Positions 40,591-49,454 of a stretch of 64,000 nucleotides of DNA are shown piece after piece. Both the position numbers and the translations under genes were made by a program. Source of the stretch: Luteimonas aquatica (lineage in GTDB: Bacteria; Pseudomonadota; Gammaproteobacteria; Xanthomonadales; Xanthomonadaceae); the NCBI RefSeq assembly GCF_022662575.1, contig NZ_JALBFU010000001.1, positions 1,057,810 to 1,121,809 of the forward strand. The letters run 5' to 3'. Positions within the stretch are counted from its first letter, which is position 1. Every line of letters begins with the position of its first letter. The notes below the pieces were generated by a model, which saw only the letters and a program-made list of their open reading frames with translations, searched no databases and was not told where the DNA came from.

Positions 40591-41553
40591 TCAGTTCTTT
40601 TCCCCGGACAGCTGCGCATCCCAGGACTTCGCGTCGCTGCGGCCGGCCAGGAACGGCGCCACCGCGTCGACCAGGCGGGGCGAGGCGAAGATGTCGTAAT
40701 GGGTGGCGTCGGGCAGGATCGCCAGCCGGTTCTTCGACAGCGTCTCGCGCTGCCAGCCGGCATCGCGCTTGCCGCCGCCCAGCAGCTGGTAGAACGCGAT
40801 TTCGGACTCGGGCCGGTACATGTCGCCGTCGCCGTACACCAGCATCACCGGCCCCTGCAGCCTGGCGACGTCCGCCGACCAGTCGAAGGACTGCCGCATC
40901 AGGCCGCCGATCGCGTCGAGCAGGCGCGGAAAATCCTCCGGCTTCGGCGCCACCGCCGCATAGGTGTTGTACATCGGCGTGTCGCGCATCATCGGCGCGC
41001 TGTTGGCGTCGATCGTCTTCTGCATCGCGCGGATCTCGGGGTAGAACGCCTCGCTGGTGTGCGAGGCCGACACCAGCACGAGCTTGCCCACCTGGGCAGG
41101 CCGCTGCACCGCCATGCGCAGGGCGACGCCGCCGCCCAGCGAATAGCCCATCACGTCGACCTGGCGATAGCCCAGGCGCTGCACCAGCGCCGCCATGTCG
41201 TCGCCCATCGATTCGATCTTGAACGGCCGCTCGCCGAGCGGCGTGCGGCCATGTCCCTGCAGGTCCACCAGGATCACCGTGTTCCGCTCGGCCAGGCGTT
41301 CCAGCACGGGCCCGAACATCGACCCCGCGCCAAGCCCGCCGTGCAGCAACAGCAGCGGCTGCCCCTGCCCGTGCAGTTCGTAGTAGTAGTCGACGCCGTC
41401 GACCGACAGCGTACCGCTGCGGGCCGCCGCCGCGGCAGGCGCGGCTTCGGCGTCCAGCGGGACGGGAACGGCGGCGGCGGAAGCGGATACCGCCAGCAGG
41501 GCGGCGAGCAGACAGGTCTGGAGCAGGCAGGTCTGGAGCAGGAACTGGCGCAT
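40591..41553 (-). CDS. Exported alpha/beta hydrolase
   Basis: A 320-residue alpha/beta hydrolase with a signal peptide. The core shows LLLLHGGLGAGSMFG (oxyanion), VMGYSLGGGVAL (nucleophile Ser in G-Y-S-L-G), an acid in LVYGDGDMYRPE and His in LPDATHYDIF. The signal contains a perfect 15-base duplication that encodes LLQTC twice (QFLLQTCLLQTCLLAALLA). The start at 41553 has GGAGAG placed just upstream; an ATG six codons earlier would bury that site. Convergent with the CocE-type hydrolase gene. Substrate unknown. Confidence 0.85.
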   Translation of the reverse strand: MRQFLLQTCLLQTCLLAALLAVSASAAAVPVPLDAEAAPAAAAARSGTLSVDGVDYYYELHGQGQPLLLLHGGLGAGSMFGPVLERLAERNTVILVDLQGHGRTPLGERPFKIESMGDDMAALVQRLGYRQVDVMGYSLGGGVALRMAVQRPAQVGKLVLVSASHTSEAFYPEIRAMQKTIDANSAPMMRDTPMYNTYAAVAPKPEDFPRLLDAIGGLMRQSFDWSADVARLQGPVMLVYGDGDMYRPESEIAFYQLLGGGKRDAGWQRETLSKNRLAILPDATHYDIFASPRLVDAVAPFLAGRSDAKSWDAQLSGEKN

Positions 41554-41815
41554 GGGACTCTCCGGTTGCATGGGTGCCGAGGCACGGTTCGATGGATTTC
41601 CTCCAAGCGACGCGCGGGCAGGCGCCGGATCGACAAGGCGGCGACATTTTTTTGCCCGGATGGCCCTCTCCACGGCCGAGGCCCCGAATCCGCTGGCCTG
41701 GAGCACTTCGCCGACGGCGCGGCAAGCCTTCGGCAGGACCTCCGGCCTCCCCCTTTCCCGACCTCGCGCGCGGTTATGCTGGCCCAGGCGCAACACATCG
41801 AAGGAACGTGGGCTC

Positions 41816-42688
41816 ATGGGCATGCGCATCGCCGTCCTCGGGGCGACCGGCGTCTACGGCCGCCATCTGCTGCCGCGCCTGGCGGCCGCCGGCCACCGCG
41901 TGCGCGCCCTAATGCGCACGCCGTCGGCCGCGGCTTCCGCGCTTGCCTGCGGGGCCGAGCTCGCGGCGGCCGATCTGTTCGACGAGGCTTCGCTGCGCGC
42001 CGGCCTGGCCGATTGCGACGTCGCGATCCATCTCGCCACCCAGCTGCCCAGCCCGGCCTCGCCGGGCGACTACGCCGCCACCGACCGGCTGCGCCGCGAA
42101 GGCACGCCGCTGTGGATCCGCGCCTGCCACGCCGCCGGCGTCGCGCGCGTCGTGCAGCAGAGCATCGCCATGGTCCATGCCGGCGGCGGCGCCGCCTGGG
42201 CCGACGAGGACACGTTTCATCCGCAGGCGCAGGACAGCCTCGCCGGCGCCGCCATCGCCGCCGTCGGCGAGATGGAAGCGACGATCCGCGCATCGCGGCT
42301 GGATTGGCTGATCCTGCGCGGCGGCCTGTTCTACGGACCCGGGACCGGCTTCGACGACGCGTGGTTCGCCCGCGCGCGCGCCGGCGGCTTGCGGATGCCC
42401 GGCGACGGCGAGGACTACATCTCGCTGGTCCACGTCGCCGACATGGCCGCGGCGACCGTCGCGGCGATCGAGCGCTGGCCGTCCCGGCAGGCCTTGATCG
42501 TGGCCGACGACCGCCCTTCGCCCTGGCGCGAGGTGCTGGGCCACGTCTGCGTCCTTGCCGGAAGCGCGCCTCCGCAACCCGGCGGACGCATGCTGATGCC
42601 CTCCTTCCGTGTTTCCAACCGCCGCGCCCGCGAGCGATTGCCATGGACGCCGCTGTACCCCGACTATCGGGCGGGATTGGCGCGCTGA
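41816..42688 (+). CDS. NAD(P)-binding epimerase/dehydratase-like protein
   Basis: A 290-residue extended-SDR-like protein with the N-terminal Rossmann dinucleotide loop MRIAVLGATGVYGRHLLPRL (G-x-T-G-x-x-G form), an Asp-containing AADLFDEASLR strand, and the variable C-terminal half with LRGGLFYGPGTGFD and YISLVHVADMAAATVAAIE. The usual Y-x-x-x-K catalytic pair is not evident, as in atypical SDRs such as complex I-associated or NmrA-like proteins. AAGGA lies about ten bases ahead of the ATG. Reaction unknown. Confidence 0.8.
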   Translation: MGMRIAVLGATGVYGRHLLPRLAAAGHRVRALMRTPSAAASALACGAELAAADLFDEASLRAGLADCDVAIHLATQLPSPASPGDYAATDRLRREGTPLWIRACHAAGVARVVQQSIAMVHAGGGAAWADEDTFHPQAQDSLAGAAIAAVGEMEATIRASRLDWLILRGGLFYGPGTGFDDAWFARARAGGLRMPGDGEDYISLVHVADMAAATVAAIERWPSRQALIVADDRPSPWREVLGHVCVLAGSAPPQPGGRMLMPSFRVSNRRARERLPWTPLYPDYRAGLAR

Positions 42689-42915
42689 ACGCACGACGCG
42701 CGGCGACGAATCTTCCCGCCGCAGCGGCAAGCTGTTACCTTGCCCGCCATCTCGCAGGGAGACAGGCCTTTGTCCACCGTCATCGAATCCCGGACCGCAC
42801 CGGTCGCGAAGGCGGGGACGAAACGCCGCTATCGCTGACGGCCGGGCTTCGCGCCCGGTTCCCGCTTCTCGACCGCCGCTGCCCCTTGGGCACAACCCTC
42901 ATTGTCGAGAACATC

Positions 42916-43392
42916 ATGCTGATCGAAGCAAAGGCGCGCGACTTTGCCGCGCTCCTGGACGCGCGCGCGCCAAGGCAAAACCTGCGACTGGTGCCGGATT
43001 GCGCCATCGCCCCACCCGACGTCCTGCGGATGCTGGGCGATCTCGCCGCCGACATCCGGCGGCATTTCGCACCATCGGCGTGGATGATCGTGGAGAACGG
43101 CGAAGTGGTGGGCCTGTGTTCGGTGATCCGCCCGCCGCTGGCCGGAGAACTGCACATCGGCTACGGCATCGCGCCCCGCCGGCAGGGCGCCGGCGTCGCC
43201 ACCCGCGCCGTCGCGTCCCTGGCCGATTGGGCGCGCGGCGATCCGCGCGTGGCCAGGATCACCGCGGAGACCTCCGTCGGCAACATCGGTTCGCAACAGG
43301 TCCTGGCGCGAAACGGATTCCGGCGGACAGGCGAACGCATGGATGCGGAGGATGGGCCGCTGTTCTGCTGGGAGTTGCACACGGCGGAATAA
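42916..43392 (+). CDS. GNAT-family acetyltransferase
   Basis: A 158-residue GNAT domain with SAWMIVENGEVVGLCSVIRPP, the acetyl-CoA loop IAPRRQGAGVATRAVASLADWA and the NIGSQQVLARNGFRRTG end typical of the RimJ/RimL branch that acetylates protein N-termini or small amines. Substrate unknown. The start MLIEAKARD at 42916 is chosen; the in-frame sequence upstream is not family-like. A 22-codon open frame starting at a TTG (42770) with a GGGAGA upstream, followed by a hairpin near 42840-42860, precedes it and might be a leader peptide. Confidence 0.8.
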   Translation: MLIEAKARDFAALLDARAPRQNLRLVPDCAIAPPDVLRMLGDLAADIRRHFAPSAWMIVENGEVVGLCSVIRPPLAGELHIGYGIAPRRQGAGVATRAVASLADWARGDPRVARITAETSVGNIGSQQVLARNGFRRTGERMDAEDGPLFCWELHTAE

Positions 43393-43496
43393 GCCAGATG
43401 CAGGCGCCGGATCTTCATGGCCCGGCGCCCGCCCGCTTCGCGCGATGCGCACCGGGTCCGAGAGCGGGCCCGGCGCGGGCTCCCCGCGCCGGCACC

Positions 43497-44564
43497 TCAG
43501 CGCCGCGGCCTGCGGCGCGCCTGCTTGAGGAAACGGACCAATGCCTGTTCCCACTGGCGCGCGCCGCGCGCCGTAGCGGCCGCACGCGCCAGGCTGCCGT
43601 CCTGCCATCCCGGGAACAGCGACGGGTCGATATAGGATTTGCGGCTCACCGCCGGCGTGTTGCCCAACAGGGCGGCGACCTCGCCTGTCACCTCGCCGCG
43701 CACTTTCGCCAGCGCGCGGTCGGACAGGCGCTTGGGCAGCGGCATCGCCGCCAGGCACTGGAAAGCCTTCATGGTGCCGGCCCAGGTGCGGAATTCCTTG
43801 GCGGTGAACGGCGCGCCCAGGACGCGCAGCAGATATTCGTTCACCGCCCCGGAATCGACCGGACGCAAGCGGCCGCCGTCGTCGCGGTACTGGAACAGCT
43901 GCTGTCCCGGCAGGCTCTGGCAGGCCCGCACCAGGCGCACCAGGCGCGGATCGTCCACGGACAGCGTGTGCCGGCGTCCACCCTTGCCCTTGAAGCTCAG
44001 CCGCGCGCGCCCGGCGCGCAGGAAGCTGACGTGCCGATTGCGCAAGGTGGTCAGGCCGTAGGAACCGTTGCTGCGCTCGTAGGCCTCGCTGCCGATGCGG
44101 ATCTGCGTTTCCAGCAGCAGCGATACCGCGATCGCCAGCACCTTGTCCGCCGGCAGGCCCGGCAGGCGCAGATCGGCGCGCAGCCGCCTGCGCAACCGCG
44201 GCAGCGCATTGCCGAAGTCGACCAGGCGGGCGAACTTGTCCGCGTCGCGGACCGAGCGCCAGTCGGCGTGATAGCGGTATTGCTTGCGGCCGCGCGCGTC
44301 CCTGCCCGTGGCCTGCAGATGTCCGCGCGGCGTCCGGCAGATCCACACGTCCCGGTATGCGGGCGGAATCGCCAGTGCGCGAATGCGCTCCAGCGTGCGC
44401 GGCTGCGCCACGCGCCTGCCGCCGGGCAGGCGGTACACGAAGCCGCGCCCGGAGCGCATGCGGACGATGCCCGGCTCCTGGTCGTTGACGTACAGCAGGC
44501 CCGCCGCGCGGGCGCTGCGTTTTCCGGTGGCGTCCGCGGATCGATCTCGAGGTTGCGACGGCAT
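43497..44564 (-). CDS. DNA topoisomerase IB (poxvirus type)
   Basis: A 355-residue bacterial type IB topoisomerase, which nicks and religates one strand through a 3'-phosphotyrosine and relaxes supercoils. Seen: the N-terminal domain with IPPAYRDVWICRTPRGHLQATGRDARGRKQYRYH, and the catalytic domain with SFKGKGGRRHTLSVDDPRLVRLVR, TAKEFRTWAGTMKAF, and the nucleophile Tyr311 in AVSRKSYIDPSLF. The start at 44564 is supported by GGAGT; an ATG 13 codons upstream is less likely. It is divergent from ligD, with 259 bases between them. Confidence 0.93.
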   Translation of the reverse strand: MPSQPRDRSADATGKRSARAAGLLYVNDQEPGIVRMRSGRGFVYRLPGGRRVAQPRTLERIRALAIPPAYRDVWICRTPRGHLQATGRDARGRKQYRYHADWRSVRDADKFARLVDFGNALPRLRRRLRADLRLPGLPADKVLAIAVSLLLETQIRIGSEAYERSNGSYGLTTLRNRHVSFLRAGRARLSFKGKGGRRHTLSVDDPRLVRLVRACQSLPGQQLFQYRDDGGRLRPVDSGAVNEYLLRVLGAPFTAKEFRTWAGTMKAFQCLAAMPLPKRLSDRALAKVRGEVTGEVAALLGNTPAVSRKSYIDPSLFPGWQDGSLARAAATARGARQWEQALVRFLKQARRRPRR

Positions 44565-44823
44565 GCCGGGACTCCATTCGCGTAGGCGTGCGGGCGCCGG
44601 CATGGCGCCGCACGGATCCCGGGCAGAATCTCATGGACAGATGAACCGTTTGGCAATGCCGCTCCGAATGCGACGCGCTTAACGTTTCGATCCGGTCGAC
44701 GGATGCGTTTCTTTGCGGAGGCATAACGAAAGCCGACGCATGATCGCCGGCATCGCAATCTTCTGGCACGCGATCAAGCCCGGACGCTCCATCGATGCCG
44801 CCTGATCGCACGCCGAGCGCATC

Positions 44824-47358
44824 GTGGCGACACTGACCGATTACCAACGCAAGCGACGCTTCGACCAGACCCGGGAACCGGAACCCGGCAAGCGCCTGCC
44901 GAAAGGCCGGCGGTCGATCTTCGTCGTCCAGCTCCATCACGCCAGCCGCCGCCATTACGATTTCCGGTTGCAGGTCGGCGACGCGCTCAAGAGCTGGGCA
45001 GTGCCCAAGGGGCCGTCCTACGACCCCAAGGTCAAGCGCATGGCCGTGGAGGTCGAGGACCATCCCCTGGACTACGCCGAGTTCGAAGGGGAGATTCCGC
45101 ACGGCCATTACGGCGGCGGCCACGTGGCGCGATTCGACACCGGTTATTGGTCGACCGAAGGCGATCCGGAAGAGCAGCTGGCGAAAGGGCATCTGCGCTT
45201 CGAGCTGTTCGGCGCCAAGCTCAAGGGCGCCTGGCACCTGGTGCGCTCCGGCAAGTCGGCCCGGCAGCCGCAATGGCTGCTGATCAAGGACCAGGACGCG
45301 TTCGCCGGCACGCTCGAGGCCGACGATCTGCTCGCCGACGTCGCGCCGCCGCCGGCCGCGGACGCGAAACGCGCCGGCAAGGGCAAGCCCGGGAAAAAGC
45401 GGCTGCGCGAGGTCGCGCAGCCCAGGCGGCGCAAGCGGCCATGGGCGGAAATCGCGGCGAAATTGCCCGGCGCGACGAAGGCGGGCCGGCAAGCCGGCTT
45501 CTTCGAGCCGCAGCTCGCCCAGCTCGTGGAGGCGCCTCCCGACGGCGCGCAATGGCTGCACGAGATCAAATGGGACGGCTACCGCCTGGTCGCCCGCATC
45601 GTCGACGGCAAGGCCGAGCTCTGGTCGCGCAATGCGCTCGCATGGACGGCGAAGGTCCCCGAGATCGCGGCGGCGCTGGAAACGTTGGGCCTGCGCTCGG
45701 CGGCGCTGGACGGAGAACTGATCGCCGGCGGCGGCAACAAGGACGACTTCAATCTCCTGCAGGCCACGCTCTCGGGCGACAAGCAGGGCGTGCTCAGCTA
45801 CGTGCTGTTCGACCTGCTGCAGGTGGACGGCATCGATATCCGCAAGGCGCCGCTCTCCGTGCGCAAGGCATTGCTGGCGCGGATCCTCGATCCCGCCCCC
45901 GCCCATCTCTCCTTCAGCTCGCATGTTCCCGGCAGCGGCGCACATGCCTACGGCCTGGCCATCGATGGCGGATTCGAGGGAATCCTCTCCAAGCGCGCCG
46001 ATCGCCCGCACGTTTCCGGAAGAAGCGGCGAATGGCGCAAGACCAAGTCGCTGGCCAGCGACGAGTTCGCCATCGTCGGCTACACCGCGCCGAAGGGGCG
46101 CAGGACCGGCTTCGGCTCGCTGCTGCTAGCGCGCCCGGATGCCGAGCACGGCTGGCGCTATGCCGGCCGCGTCGGCACCGGCTTCAGCGAGGCCATGATC
46201 GACGACATCAGCGCCACGCTGGGCGCCTCCGCCAAGCGCCCCACCGTCTACGTGCCGCCCAACGACACCGACCTGCGATCGGCCCGCTGGTTCGCGCCGG
46301 CCGCGGTCGTGGAAGTCTTCTATCGCGGTACCGGAAGCCAGGGCCTGCTGCGCCAGCCCTCGCTCAAGGCGCTGCGCCCGGACAAGACGCCGCGCGACCT
46401 GCTCGATTCCGACCGCGCGCCGCGCCCCATCGCTAGGAAGAAGACCGTGAAGACCGCCAAGACCGCCCCGCGCCTGACCAGCCCCGACAAGCTGCTCTAC
46501 CCCGAGGACGGCATCACCAAGCGGCAGGTGGCGGACTACTATGCCGCGATGGCGCCGTGGATGCTGCCGGAGATCGAGGGGCGGCCGCTGTCGATCGTGC
46601 GCTGCACGCAGGGCATCGACCGGCAGTGCTTCTTCCAGAAGCACCACGTGGCCGGCCTGCACGCGGTCGACACGGTGCGGCTGAAGGAGGAGTCGGGGCA
46701 TCGCGCCGACTACCTGGTCGTCCGCGACGCAGACGCGCTGATGGAACTGGTCCAGTTCAATTCCATCGAGTTCCATCCCTGGGGCGCGCTGGCCAAGACG
46801 CCAGACCGCGCGGACCGCATCGTCTTCGACCTGGATCCCGGCCCCGAGGTGGCCTGGCGCGAGGTGGTTTCCGCGGCGCGGCTGCTGCACCGCATCCTCG
46901 AGCGCGACCTGCGGCTCCGGTCGTTCGTGCGCACCTCCGGCGGCAAGGGCCTGCACGTGGTCGTGCCGCTCAATCCCGGCTGCCCATGGTCCCTGGTCAA
47001 GCCGTTCGCCAGGGCGATCGCGGAGATGCTCTCGGAAAGCCGCCCCCTGGATTTCGTCTCCACGGCGACCAAGAAATTCCGCAAGGGCAGGATCTTCGTC
47101 GACTACCCGCGCAACGGCCGCGGCGCCACCAGCGTCGCCTCGTTCTCGCTGCGCGCCCGGCCCGGCGCCCCGGTGGCCATGCCGCTGCGCTGGTCCGAGC
47201 TTTCCAAGGTCGCCGGCGGGCACCAGTTCACGCTGGAGAACGCGCCGCGACGGGTGAAACGCTGGCGATCCCACCCATGGGCGGGCATCGGGAAGGTCCG
47301 GCAGGATCTCGACCAGGTGCGCCGGCTCCTCAAGCTGCGCGCATCCACCGAAGGCTAG
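44824..47358 (+). CDS. ligD: Non-homologous end-joining DNA ligase LigD
   Basis: An 844-residue three-domain NHEJ enzyme in the order 3'-phosphoesterase, ATP-dependent ligase, primase-polymerase. The phosphoesterase (about 25-160) has VQLHHASRRHYDFRLQVGDALKSWAVPKG; the ligase has the adenylated Lys249 in HEIKWDGYR and DGELIAGGG; the polymerase domain (about 555-830) has the catalytic Asp pair D669/D671 in VFDLDPGPEVAWREV and RTSGGKGLHVVVPL. It works with Ku to process and join double-strand breaks. The start is GTG at 44824. Its domain order matches Pseudomonas and Agrobacterium LigD. Confidence 0.96.
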   Translation: MATLTDYQRKRRFDQTREPEPGKRLPKGRRSIFVVQLHHASRRHYDFRLQVGDALKSWAVPKGPSYDPKVKRMAVEVEDHPLDYAEFEGEIPHGHYGGGHVARFDTGYWSTEGDPEEQLAKGHLRFELFGAKLKGAWHLVRSGKSARQPQWLLIKDQDAFAGTLEADDLLADVAPPPAADAKRAGKGKPGKKRLREVAQPRRRKRPWAEIAAKLPGATKAGRQAGFFEPQLAQLVEAPPDGAQWLHEIKWDGYRLVARIVDGKAELWSRNALAWTAKVPEIAAALETLGLRSAALDGELIAGGGNKDDFNLLQATLSGDKQGVLSYVLFDLLQVDGIDIRKAPLSVRKALLARILDPAPAHLSFSSHVPGSGAHAYGLAIDGGFEGILSKRADRPHVSGRSGEWRKTKSLASDEFAIVGYTAPKGRRTGFGSLLLARPDAEHGWRYAGRVGTGFSEAMIDDISATLGASAKRPTVYVPPNDTDLRSARWFAPAAVVEVFYRGTGSQGLLRQPSLKALRPDKTPRDLLDSDRAPRPIARKKTVKTAKTAPRLTSPDKLLYPEDGITKRQVADYYAAMAPWMLPEIEGRPLSIVRCTQGIDRQCFFQKHHVAGLHAVDTVRLKEESGHRADYLVVRDADALMELVQFNSIEFHPWGALAKTPDRADRIVFDLDPGPEVAWREVVSAARLLHRILERDLRLRSFVRTSGGKGLHVVVPLNPGCPWSLVKPFARAIAEMLSESRPLDFVSTATKKFRKGRIFVDYPRNGRGATSVASFSLRARPGAPVAMPLRWSELSKVAGGHQFTLENAPRRVKRWRSHPWAGIGKVRQDLDQVRRLLKLRASTEG

Positions 47359-47371
47359 ACAGGAGAACGCC

Positions 47372-47785
47372 ATGTCGTCCTGGTTCAACCGCATGACCAG
47401 CCACGCCTCCAGGATCGCCGGCCATCCGCTCACTTTCGTCGCGGCGGCGGCCCTGGTCGTGGCCTGGGCCGCGTCCGGGCCGCTTTTCGGCTACAGCGAG
47501 ACTTGGCAGCTGGTGATCAATACCAGCACCACCATCGTCACCTTCCTGATGGTATTCCTGCTGCAGAGCACGCAGAACCGCGACACCGCCGCGCTGCAGA
47601 TCAAGCTCGACGAGCTGATCCGGATCAGCAAGGCCAGCAACGCCCTCCTCGACCTGGAGAACCTGGACGAGGCCAAGCTGGAAAAGCTGCGCGACGAGTA
47701 CGTGCGCCTGGCCCGGGAGTTTCGCGAGAGCAACGGGGACGTGACGGCCCGCGGCCCGGCCGACGCGACGGCTGCCGAAGACTAG
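47372..47785 (+). CDS. Low-affinity iron permease family membrane protein
   Basis: A 137-residue protein of the small iron-permease (Fet4-like) family: two transmembrane helices (LTFVAAAALVVAWAASGPLFGYSETWQLVINTSTTIVTFLMVFLLQ), the signature NRDTAALQIKLDELIRI and an acidic soluble tail with ENLDEAKLEKLRDEYVRLAREFRE. Despite the family name, iron transport by bacterial members is not well proven. It begins 14 bases after ligD and is probably co-transcribed, which is an interesting link between end joining and iron. Confidence 0.88.
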   Translation: MSSWFNRMTSHASRIAGHPLTFVAAAALVVAWAASGPLFGYSETWQLVINTSTTIVTFLMVFLLQSTQNRDTAALQIKLDELIRISKASNALLDLENLDEAKLEKLRDEYVRLAREFRESNGDVTARGPADATAAED

Positions 47786-47814
47786 GCGCCGCCGCGGCGA
47801 AGGGGCGTTCGGCG

Positions 47815-48705
47815 TCAGGCCGTCTTCTTGGCGCGCTTCTTCCTGGCCGGCGCCTTGCGGGCCTTTTTCGCCGGCGTTTTCTTCGCGCCCTTGGCGGGCG
47901 AACCGCCCTTCTTCTCCAGGCTGCGCTTGAGCAGCTCCGCGAAGTCGATGACGTTGGTCGCGGCGTTCTCCGGCAGCCTGGCCTCTTCCGAGGCCTTGCC
48001 GCGCACCACGTGCTTCGATTTGACCCGCTTCTCGATGACCTTGTGCAGGCGCTCCCGGAAGTCGTCCTTGTAGCGGCCCGGCTCCCAGCTTCCGCTCATC
48101 GAGTCGATGAGCTTCTCGGCCATCTGCACCTCGCGCGGGGAAATCTTCCATTTCGACATGCCGCCCTTGGGCAGGCCGTAGTCCGCGGGATCGACCAGCT
48201 CCTGGGCATAGCGCAGGATCATCATGACCAGGGCGTCGCCGCGCGGCATCACCGCCGCCAGGTACTCGCGCGTGCGGATCACCACATGCCCGACTCCGAC
48301 CTTGCCAGTGTTCTTGAGCACTTCGCGCAGCAGGACATAGCCTTTTTCGGCCTTCTTGCCCGGCTCCAGGACGTAGGGCTTTTCGTAGAATTCCGCGGCG
48401 ATGCTGTCGGCGTCGACGAACGCGTCGATCTCGACCGTCTCCTTGTGGTCCGGCGCCGCGGCGGCGATGTCCTCCTCCTCGATCACGACATAGCTTCCCT
48501 TGTCGTATTCGAACGCCTTGACCACCTCCTTCCAAGGCACCTCCTCGCCGGTTTCCTCGTTGATCCGCTCGTAGCGGATCGGCGCCTTGTTCCGGCTGTC
48601 CAGCATGCGGAAATGCAGATCGACGCGGCGCTCGCCGGTCATCAGCCTGACGGGAATATTGAGCAGCCCGAAGGAAATCGTACCTGTCCAGATGGGGCGC
48701 GCCAT
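47815..48705 (-). CDS. ku: Ku protein, NHEJ end-binding factor
   Basis: A 296-residue bacterial Ku: MARPIWTGTISFGLLNIPVRLMTGE is the family start, with ADYGLPKGGMSKWKISPREVQMAEKLIDSM in the core and a Lys/Ala/Pro-rich C-terminal tail from about 262 (PAKGAKKTPAKKARKAP) that would bind DNA. Ku forms a homodimeric ring on DNA ends and recruits LigD. Convergent with the iron-permease gene (29-base gap) and translated three bases after the stop of an unknown upstream gene. Confidence 0.96.
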   Translation of the reverse strand: MARPIWTGTISFGLLNIPVRLMTGERRVDLHFRMLDSRNKAPIRYERINEETGEEVPWKEVVKAFEYDKGSYVVIEEEDIAAAAPDHKETVEIDAFVDADSIAAEFYEKPYVLEPGKKAEKGYVLLREVLKNTGKVGVGHVVIRTREYLAAVMPRGDALVMMILRYAQELVDPADYGLPKGGMSKWKISPREVQMAEKLIDSMSGSWEPGRYKDDFRERLHKVIEKRVKSKHVVRGKASEEARLPENAATNVIDFAELLKRSLEKKGGSPAKGAKKTPAKKARKAPARKKRAKKTA

Positions 48706-48708
48706 GGC

Positions 48709-49212
48709 TCAGCCCCGCTGGCTCGGGACGGCCGGAGCGGCATGACGGAAAGCGCCCGCGCCCTGCTTCTGAAGGCCCCGCCAGACGGTTTCGACGACCG
48801 GCCAGGCCTGGTCCCAGCTCAGGCGGGAAACGCCCCGGGTACGCAGGTAGCAACCCATGAGCTCCGTCTTCAGCGCGTCCACCGGGCGGCCGTGCGCGCG
48901 CACGTAGGCATCGATGCCCAGCTTCACGGCGGGGACGTAATCGCTGCGGCGCATTCCCATGCCGAGCGCGAATTCCCGGTAGCGGTCGCACCAACGGCCC
49001 AATTCCGCTTCCATGTTGACGAATTCGCGAACGGCCCCGGCATCGCCCGGCGCATGGCATGCCGAATCCCTCCCGCGCGTCGGCGCGCTGCCTGTTTTCG
49101 AAGCGCCCCGGCAGAGGTAGGGCGAATTCTCGACCATGAGGACTTCCAGCCTGTCCCTCGTCGCCCGGTTCGTCCTGGTCCGCATCACATTGCTTTCCGC
49201 ACGAATGCCCAT
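48709..49212 (-). CDS. Unknown protein encoded directly upstream of ku
   Basis: A 167-residue protein I cannot assign. It has no signal peptide or membrane helix. The N-terminal 60 residues are basic and contain several cysteines (YLCRGAS, SACHAPG). The conserved-looking half is AELGRWCDRYREFALGMGMRRSDYVPAVKLGIDAYVRAHGRPVDALKTELMGCYLRTRGVSRLSWDQAWPVVETVWRGL, predicted helical. The start at 49212 has a clear AAGGAG sequence, and the stop is three bases from the ku start, so it is almost certainly in one operon with ku. It might be a regulator or accessory factor for end joining; that is inference from position. Confidence 0.75.
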   Translation of the reverse strand: MGIRAESNVMRTRTNRATRDRLEVLMVENSPYLCRGASKTGSAPTRGRDSACHAPGDAGAVREFVNMEAELGRWCDRYREFALGMGMRRSDYVPAVKLGIDAYVRAHGRPVDALKTELMGCYLRTRGVSRLSWDQAWPVVETVWRGLQKQGAGAFRHAAPAVPSQRG

Positions 49213-49454
49213 TTTCCGCTCCTTCTTCGGTGCTGGATCCCCCGCTTGTTAACTATTCGCTATGACCACGGTTCCGCGTCGCATTCACGGTGACAGACCC
49301 TACACGCCACTTCAATCGACGGCGATTGCATTCCGTCAAGTTGATCGGATGCATTCATCATGCAGCCATCTTCCACGCGCAAGCAATGAACTGTTCACGG
49401 AACGGGAACGATGCGCGGCGTAATCAGGATGCACGATCCAACGGGAGCATCGAG

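Noticed and set aside
44740..44805. A 21-codon frame (MIAGIAIFWH...) between topoisomerase IB and ligD genes
   Set aside because: No good ribosome-binding site or conserved feature; likely chance in a promoter region.
49390..49420. GGAAC-containing stretch resembling an ECF sigma -35 before the ferritin-like gene
   Set aside because: No matching -10 at the required spacing.
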